Source: a virus. From it: DNA of 62,651 nucleotides. Positions 58,059 to 62,651 of the stretch are shown here, piece by piece (positions within the stretch are counted from its first letter, which is position 1; each line of letters begins with the position of its first letter). The stretch covers positions 1 through 62,651 of IMG/VR virus record IMGVR_UViG_3300010396_000012; one strand, given 5' to 3'. The notes under the pieces were generated by a model. That model worked only from the letters and a program-made list of their open reading frames with translations. It was not told the DNA's origin and did no database searches. Position numbers and translations under genes: made by a program.

Positions 58059-58073
58059 GATCTTTGCTACCTA

Positions 58074-58280
58074 TCAGTTAAACGATATTTGTCCTTGATT
58101 ACCACTACCGCCTCCACCACTAGCAGGCATTACTCCTATGCCTATAGTCTTCGTTATTAGATTAGTAAATAGCGAAGACACAGATGCCGATTTTATAAGT
58201 GTAGTAGCATCTTTCGGCGCAAATCCCGAATTAGCGAAGTTCACTAAAAGCTCTGGGAATTGTGTGGTTATTACAGCCAT
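58074..58280 (-). CDS. Small tail-region protein, 68 residues
   Basis: A 68-residue protein (MAVITTQFPELLVNFANSGF) with a Gly/Ser-rich end (SGGGGSGNQGQISF). It fits between the two fibre genes and overlaps the upstream one by a base. Possibly a fibre-joining peptide. No family recognised. Confidence 0.5.
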   Translation of the reverse strand: MAVITTQFPELLVNFANSGFAPKDATTLIKSASVSSLFTNLITKTIGIGVMPASGGGGSGNQGQISFN

Positions 58281-59197
58281 TACTGGAACTTCATGAGGAG
58301 TGAATACAGGGTATTAGCTGGTAGAGCAGCCCCCATCGCACCACTACCGATCATCAAATAATCTTGCGCTGTGGCCCCGACTACAGCAGTATGCGCTGTA
58401 GCCCCCTGTGCTGTTTCTGCTATCAGTCCTTGGATAACCCAATTAACTGGGGTTATCAATGGCAAGCATGCAAAGCATGGGAACACCTGAATGTCGCCAC
58501 TTGGTATCGCAGTAGCGCTTAGCGCGTATGGCGCTAATGAAAAATAAGAAGTAGTAGTGAAAGACAACCCCGTAGTTGTATTCATACAGTACATAACCCA
58601 CGGATTGTTCTGTGGAGTACCATACGCTACAGTGTTCTTTAGGAAGATGTATCCCCCACCGATATAGTTACCACTGCTATCTGACGGACGCCCGATCATG
58701 AACGCCGCATTAGGCCATATTCCACCATTATACGCCGTTACTCCTTCCAACTTATGTACTACCCCAAGATAGCTTCCGTCGAAGCAGAAATACGACTGGT
58801 ACGGAGTAGTTGTTGAACGTATCCCACCAGATGCTCGATCGTACACATGCAAGGCGGTGCGTGCCATTAGACTACCACTTAGTGTACCCGCTCCATTCGT
58901 AGCGGTACCTATAGTAATCCATATATCAGGCTGTGCTACTAGCGGGCCTGTACCATACTCCACCTTGATGAATATGGGGTATGTAGCCTGCAAGGCGTCA
59001 GTAAACTTATATACTTCATATCCTGCAGCGGTGTTAGCCACGGTAGGATGTAACACTGTAGTCCAGTTAATCTGCCCCGTATCTGTAGTTACGGCCAGCC
59101 CGCATGCTTGTAGCGCATTGGAGAACTCTAGCCCCCATGCACGGAAATCTGCATCAGTAGTGTTCGCAAATACAGTGGAAAAAGTTTGAGTGGTCAT
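58280..59197 (-). CDS. Tail structural protein, tandem paralogue 1
   Basis: A 305-residue protein that aligns along its full length with the next gene: MTTQTFSTVFANTTDADFRA, CGLAVTTDTGQINWTTV, YEVYKFTDALQATYPIFIKV, a central fibre-like region and a C-terminal NTLYSLLMKF. The two probably arose by duplication. The AT-rich, degenerate-looking codon use seems higher in this stretch than in the capsid genes. Probably a virion surface or receptor-binding protein. Family not recognised. Confidence 0.6.
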   Translation of the reverse strand: MTTQTFSTVFANTTDADFRAWGLEFSNALQACGLAVTTDTGQINWTTVLHPTVANTAAGYEVYKFTDALQATYPIFIKVEYGTGPLVAQPDIWITIGTATNGAGTLSGSLMARTALHVYDRASGGIRSTTTPYQSYFCFDGSYLGVVHKLEGVTAYNGGIWPNAAFMIGRPSDSSGNYIGGGYIFLKNTVAYGTPQNNPWVMYCMNTTTGLSFTTTSYFSLAPYALSATAIPSGDIQVFPCFACLPLITPVNWVIQGLIAETAQGATAHTAVVGATAQDYLMIGSGAMGAALPANTLYSLLMKFQ

Positions 59198-59198
59198 A

Positions 59199-60140
59199 TC
59201 ATTCCCACAACATCAACATGGAGTAGTTATTGTTTGACGGTAATCCCCACCCAGCAGACGCCATGCCCGTCATTATGTATGTGTGTGAAGCAGCTCCTAC
59301 TGGGGTCGCCTTTATGGATACACCTAACGGGAGTTCTGCATTTAGCCCGTACAATAGCCATTGATTAGGGGATACTTCTGGATACACCCCATAAGTGGGG
59401 AACACTTGGAACTGTGCGCCACCTACGGCCGAGGTTGTCATTTGGTATGGCACCCAACTGAAATACCCGCTTGCCTGCGAATACATTATACCCGTAGTAG
59501 TGTTTATACAGAAGGTCTGCGCCACATCGTAGAATACAGATGCAGGATTGGTGGCGTCCTGCATGCACACCATTGTCTTGTTGCCTACGTACGCCCCAGT
59601 ATTATCTACTGCTCGCCCAATAGTAAACATAGTAGCACCGCCGGTTTGGCCTGAATACGTATTGTACAAGCCACCTACTTTTAGCGCTACCCCTAAAAAG
59701 CTTCCATTAAAACTCACAAATGTCGGAAACGACACTGTATTGTACCCTATCACCCGAGCATTTTGCCCGGATGAATTACACATAATCTGTGTGCGTGTAG
59801 TTAGAATACCTGTAAGGGTGCCCGTACCGTTAGACCCTTGACCTACGGTAAGCCATAAGGCTGGACTACCGTAGTTCGTAAGCGTTGTGCCAGTCCCGTA
59901 CTCTATCTTTACGAATATGGGAGACGTAGCTTGCAGCGCATCCGTGAACTGATATATCTCGTATCCTGCTGGGGTATTCGCGCCCGCAGGACGAGCTACC
60001 GTCGTCCAATTAATCTGTCCAGTATCTGCAGAGGGTACTAAGCCACACGTCTGCATTGCTGCAGACAGCGCAGACCCCCACGCTCGAAACTCTGCGTCAG
60101 TAGTATGCGACCACGCGGTCGAATATATGGATGTGGTCAT
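59199..60140 (-). CDS. Tail structural protein, tandem paralogue 2
   Basis: A 313-residue protein sharing the N-terminal 100 residues (TTDAEFRAWGSALSAAMQTC, DTGQINWTTVARPAG, YEIYQFTDALQATSPIFVKI) and the closing NNYSMLMLWE with its downstream neighbour, while the middle diverges. It is separated from the paralogue by one base and overlaps the upstream gene by four. Conserved ends with a diverged centre suggest a swapped or fast-evolving recognition region. Confidence 0.6.
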   Translation of the reverse strand: MTTSIYSTAWSHTTDAEFRAWGSALSAAMQTCGLVPSADTGQINWTTVARPAGANTPAGYEIYQFTDALQATSPIFVKIEYGTGTTLTNYGSPALWLTVGQGSNGTGTLTGILTTRTQIMCNSSGQNARVIGYNTVSFPTFVSFNGSFLGVALKVGGLYNTYSGQTGGATMFTIGRAVDNTGAYVGNKTMVCMQDATNPASVFYDVAQTFCINTTTGIMYSQASGYFSWVPYQMTTSAVGGAQFQVFPTYGVYPEVSPNQWLLYGLNAELPLGVSIKATPVGAASHTYIMTGMASAGWGLPSNNNYSMLMLWE

Positions 60141-60805
60141 ACCCGTTTCCCTAAAAGCGCTAAGTTAAACCACGTAGCCGTACTAGCTGATTTAACCGTA
60201 ATCTCTACAACTGCCCCTAATGGTATATTCACACTAGCCCAAGTAGACAGATCATTAGAAGAATTGTACGTAGAGCCAGCAATCGTAGGAAAGTTCCCCG
60301 TACCTACTATAGTAGATGTAGCTCCACCTAATGCACCTACTTTCACGTCTACTACGACTGATCCAGATGGATCGCACTGGATACTCCAACCCGTAAGTTG
60401 GTATGCTGCAGTAGAGATTCCTGTTACTCCTTCACCCGCCGTTAGGACAGCGCCACCAACTGACCCGGAGGAAGCATTTATACCCCCCGCTACTGGCGTA
60501 GTAGACGTATAGATAGGAGCTTCTGGATTAGTGTTGTCTATAGTAAGATTGTTACCTGCTACTGGAATAGGTACGGATACTTTTGGGTGGTTAACGTCCG
60601 TGGCATCTACGACAACACCGCCTGTGCCCGCCACTATGGTCTGTACCGATTGACGCAACGCTATGTCTGCAACCTTAGCAGCGGTAGTTTGCTGACTTGC
60701 GCCCGCACCGCCACCATCCTGTATTTCCATCAACTCGGTGCCTACCAACGAGGTCGGGCCTGCTGGTAGATCGCCGATGGTTTTAACTGTGGTTTCGACG
60801 GCCAT
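60137..60805 (-). CDS. Beta-rich tail-associated protein
   Basis: A 222-residue Thr/Val/Gly-rich protein (MAVETTVKTIGDLPAGPTSL, GTGGVVVDATDVNHPKVSVP). Sequence is beta-rich throughout with a DPSGSVVVDVKVGALGGATS segment near the end, resembling fibre-tip or lectin-like folds. It overlaps the next gene by one base. No specific family recognised. Confidence 0.5.
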   Translation of the reverse strand: MAVETTVKTIGDLPAGPTSLVGTELMEIQDGGGAGASQQTTAAKVADIALRQSVQTIVAGTGGVVVDATDVNHPKVSVPIPVAGNNLTIDNTNPEAPIYTSTTPVAGGINASSGSVGGAVLTAGEGVTGISTAAYQLTGWSIQCDPSGSVVVDVKVGALGGATSTIVGTGNFPTIAGSTYNSSNDLSTWASVNIPLGAVVEITVKSASTATWFNLALLGKRV

Positions 60806-61371
60806 TAAATATATTCTCGATAACTACCATCTATGGTCTGACGATAGTACCCTTCTGTCACAATGCGAAGTTTGTAGTAATTCAGTGGAATGGGCGGTGG
60901 CAGCGATGGCGAAAGTGGATTGCTGCACCCTGCATTATCCGAAATGTCTTGGATCATCCATAAGCCTTCATCGCTACCATCAACTGTGCACCCACCTAAT
61001 CCTACAATGTCGAGTTCAGTGTAAAACAGCACATTATTTATGTACTGCAGTGGATACTGCACAGTAAGCTGCGCGCCCACATAGTCCACCGCGTCCTGAA
61101 TCTCCGCCGAGGATACCCCGTATGCTATGGAAGTTCCTGCGGCCCATGCTACGCGATCCGACCCGCTTACTCCCCGGATAACGAGTGCTATATTCGGCGC
61201 TTCCAATAGCTGTATTTTAACTACTTCCTGTTTCCCCACTATGAGATAACAATAATCTCCCGCCAGCAGCGTGTTCAGGTAGCCCCACGTAGCTGCGTCT
61301 AGGACGAGGATATTATCCGTCGTCTTGGCTGGTGCAGCCAGAGTTCCGTTGGCTAGATACGCTCGCTTCAC
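60805..61371 (-). CDS. Tail protein with the shared N-terminal domain
   Basis: A 188-residue protein. Residues 1-95 are the shared tail domain (KRAYLANGTLAAPAKTT, EVVKIQLLEAP, VIRGVSGSDRVAWAAGTSIA, EIQDAVDYV). The remainder includes paired Cys (GCTVDGSDEG, AGCSNPLSPS) and a Tyr-rich tail (YYKLRIVTEGYYRQTIDGSY). Another fibre or adaptor built on the same anchor. Confidence 0.6.
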   Translation of the reverse strand: MKRAYLANGTLAAPAKTTDNILVLDAATWGYLNTLLAGDYCYLIVGKQEVVKIQLLEAPNIALVIRGVSGSDRVAWAAGTSIAYGVSSAEIQDAVDYVGAQLTVQYPLQYINNVLFYTELDIVGLGGCTVDGSDEGLWMIQDISDNAGCSNPLSPSLPPPIPLNYYKLRIVTEGYYRQTIDGSYREYI

Positions 61372-61973
61372 AGTAGCTTCGCTCGTAGCTTTAGTTGCAC
61401 TCGGTTGATGCCATTCATACCTGCCTTGACCAACGTACCATTAATGCTGGCCCGCAGTAAATACTCCACACCATATCGGTCACGCTGCCGCCGATAGTAC
61501 AGATTGTTGTTATTCGTGTAGAGCAGGCATATATCACTTATGCCATTCTCCCACGGACGTTTTTCGTCCAGCGTGCAAACTACTGAGTCTACCGTAGGTG
61601 GAAGTTGCGTTGTCGTAGGGCCGGGAATAGTCGTGTCATACCACCAGTAACTCCACTGTCCCTTCGACAAGTACGCTACGAATGGACGCATGTTCTGATC
61701 GAAGCAACAACGTATGGAATCTACTGGTACGCCGGGGGTAAGTATGACTTGTCGATTTACTGTAGGTGCACTTGCATATACAGAGGTTTGGTCAGTGTCG
61801 AAAGTCCATAGCTGGTACTCAAGACCGTAGGTAGGATCATCGAGTCCTTTCGCACCCATTTCGTAGTCGATGGTGTCCGTAGGATCAACCACATCTAGCC
61901 CACGCCATGTATAGTGGAAAGCTACATCCGACAATACATTATTCGGAAAGCCCATTACGGGTACCGTCCCCAT
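61368..61973 (-). CDS. Podoviral tail structural protein
   Basis: A 201-residue protein containing CCFDQNMRPFVAYLSKGQWS, SDICLLYTNNNNLYYRRQ and RDRYGVEYLL, a recurring pattern (F-D-Q-x-x-R-P ... Y-x-R-x-Q-R-D-R-Y) I have seen in uncharacterised podovirus tail proteins. It is beta-rich. It overlaps the fibre-domain gene by four bases and the junction gene by 19. Confidence 0.6.
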   Translation of the reverse strand: MGTVPVMGFPNNVLSDVAFHYTWRGLDVVDPTDTIDYEMGAKGLDDPTYGLEYQLWTFDTDQTSVYASAPTVNRQVILTPGVPVDSIRCCFDQNMRPFVAYLSKGQWSYWWYDTTIPGPTTTQLPPTVDSVVCTLDEKRPWENGISDICLLYTNNNNLYYRRQRDRYGVEYLLRASINGTLVKAGMNGINRVQLKLRAKLL

Positions 61974-62651
61974 GATCCACGGAACGACATCTGCAACTGT
62001 TGGCCGCTCGTCTTCACGATAGGCGTGCTGAGGTTACCGAACTGATACTGCAGTAAGCCATGGTTGTATGTAATGGACGCAATGGTACCCGTCGCGGTAC
62101 CCGTAGGCATCGTCAACGTGTAGTCGTAATACCATGTGCCAGAATTGGCGATGTCATTCACCCAGTCGATGAACGACCCCGGATTGCTGTTGCCCTGACT
62201 GACGCCGATCTGGCCGGTAGGCTGTCCTGTAACCGTTCCGATGGCCCCCGTGTAAAAACCTACGGTAGGTACATTACCATCCAGACCGCCATTAAGATTC
62301 GGCGTCGTGCCGATGTTACACATCCGATAGATGCCCGTAACCGGCGAGCTATTCAGATTAAAGCTAAATGCTGTGTCTGACGTGTCGATGTAGTAGTTGA
62401 TCTGGTACGTGACTGTCAGCACTTCGTCAGACAGTACCGTAATCGTCGTCGGATTACCGCCAGCATCCACGATCAAAGCATGGCTGAACAAGCCATTCGT
62501 GTAGCTCGTACCCCCCGGATATACACCAATCTCGGTAAGATTGCCCGCAGCTACGCCCGTGGGGAACAGGTAATTAATCCGCGCCCACCAGTACGGCGGA
62601 TTGGGGCTGGCAGCAGGTACATACCCTGACGAGTTGTAGGTTAGCCAGCCC
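61955..62651 (-). CDS. Tail-associated structural protein, C-terminal part (gene crosses the contig join)
   Basis: This frame stops at 61955 and stays open to the right end of the window. Over the last 123 bases it repeats the DNA at 1-123, where the same gene begins its N-terminal half (ATG at 464). Read across the join, the protein is about 345 residues with a beta-rich C-terminal half (GGNPTTITVLSDEVLTVTYQ, ending GRYP-like after SFRGSW). It has no recognised family; position suggests a tail or fibre-anchoring protein. Confidence 0.75.
   Translation of the reverse strand, partial: GWLTYNSSGYVPAASPNPPYWWARINYLFPTGVAAGNLTEIGVYPGGTSYTNGLFSHALIVDAGGNPTTITVLSDEVLTVTYQINYYIDTSDTAFSFNLNSSPVTGIYRMCNIGTTPNLNGGLDGNVPTVGFYTGAIGTVTGQPTGQIGVSQGNSNPGSFIDWVNDIANSGTWYYDYTLTMPTGTATGTIASITYNHGLLQYQFGNLSTPIVKTSGQQLQMSFRGSWGRYP
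62529..62651. repeat. Terminal overlap repeat, right copy
   Basis: Exact copy of positions 1-123. It shows that the sequence closes on itself; the unique genome length is about 62,528 bases. Confidence 0.95.

Noticed and set aside
58280-60140. Diversity-generating retroelement acting on the paired tail genes
   Set aside because: No reverse transcriptase gene, template repeat or A-specific variation pattern was seen anywhere in the window.

Overview
The window is essentially one complete genome of a tailed, lytic, podovirus-like bacteriophage. The first 123 bases are repeated exactly as the last 123 bases, and one reverse-strand gene reads in frame across that overlap. The molecule is therefore circular or circularly permuted, with about 62,528 unique bases. 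The phage assignment rests on terminase, portal, scaffold and capsid genes, a Rz/Rz1 lysis cassette and a PolA-type replisome. There is no tape measure, tube or sheath gene, and instead a nozzle-like protein and giant internal virion proteins, which indicates a short-tailed virion. No integrase, excisionase or tRNA gene was seen. Lambda-type spanins, host-like sigma70 promoters and a CsrA homologue suggest a Gram-negative, probably proteobacterial, host; this is inference, and family names come from recognised motifs, not from searches.

Layout: two large divergent blocks leave a control region at about 12.5-14.6 kb and converge on a bidirectional terminator at 43.5 kb. The forward block (12.9-43.5 kb) carries early and replication genes. 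It starts with small genes (one with an in-frame stop) and a 945 bp repeat-rich intergenic region (candidate origin). Next come an AAA+ (MoxR/CobS-like) ATPase, its usual partner and an amidoligase (15.5-19.5 kb), and many small unknown genes (19.7-28.9 kb) that include a degenerate SprT-like protein, a MazG-like protein, a minimal kinase-like protein and two candidate structured RNAs. The DNA metabolism block (28.9-43.5 kb) holds a DnaQ-like exonuclease, CsrA, ThyX, a DUF3310 protein, DNA polymerase A, ATP-dependent ligase, a Cas4-like nuclease, a VRR-NUC nuclease, an SNF2 helicase, a SLOG protein, an Acb2-like anti-CBASS protein, an SSB-like protein and a PrimPol-helicase. No phage RNA polymerase was recognised, so host RNA polymerase probably transcribes the whole genome.

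The reverse block runs from 12.5 kb down through the origin of coordinates and on from 62.5 to 43.5 kb. Its order is small and large terminase, endolysin, holin candidate, Rz with nested Rz1, portal, two small proteins, scaffold, major capsid, decoration protein, two head-tail adaptors, and then a long series of tail genes. Four of these tail genes share an N-terminal domain and two are tandem paralogues. The nozzle protein, internal virion proteins, a virion transglycosylase and finally a 2455-residue giant with a zinc-protease motif follow. Genes in both blocks mostly overlap by 1-30 bases, implying long translationally coupled operons.

Most notable: the structured intergenic RNA at 23.6-23.8 kb, the pseudoknot-like leader at 26.1-26.3 kb, the degenerate repeat array at 14.0-14.5 kb, phage CsrA, the Acb2-like protein, the amidoligase cluster, the shared tail-domain family and the nonsense codon in an otherwise intact small gene.
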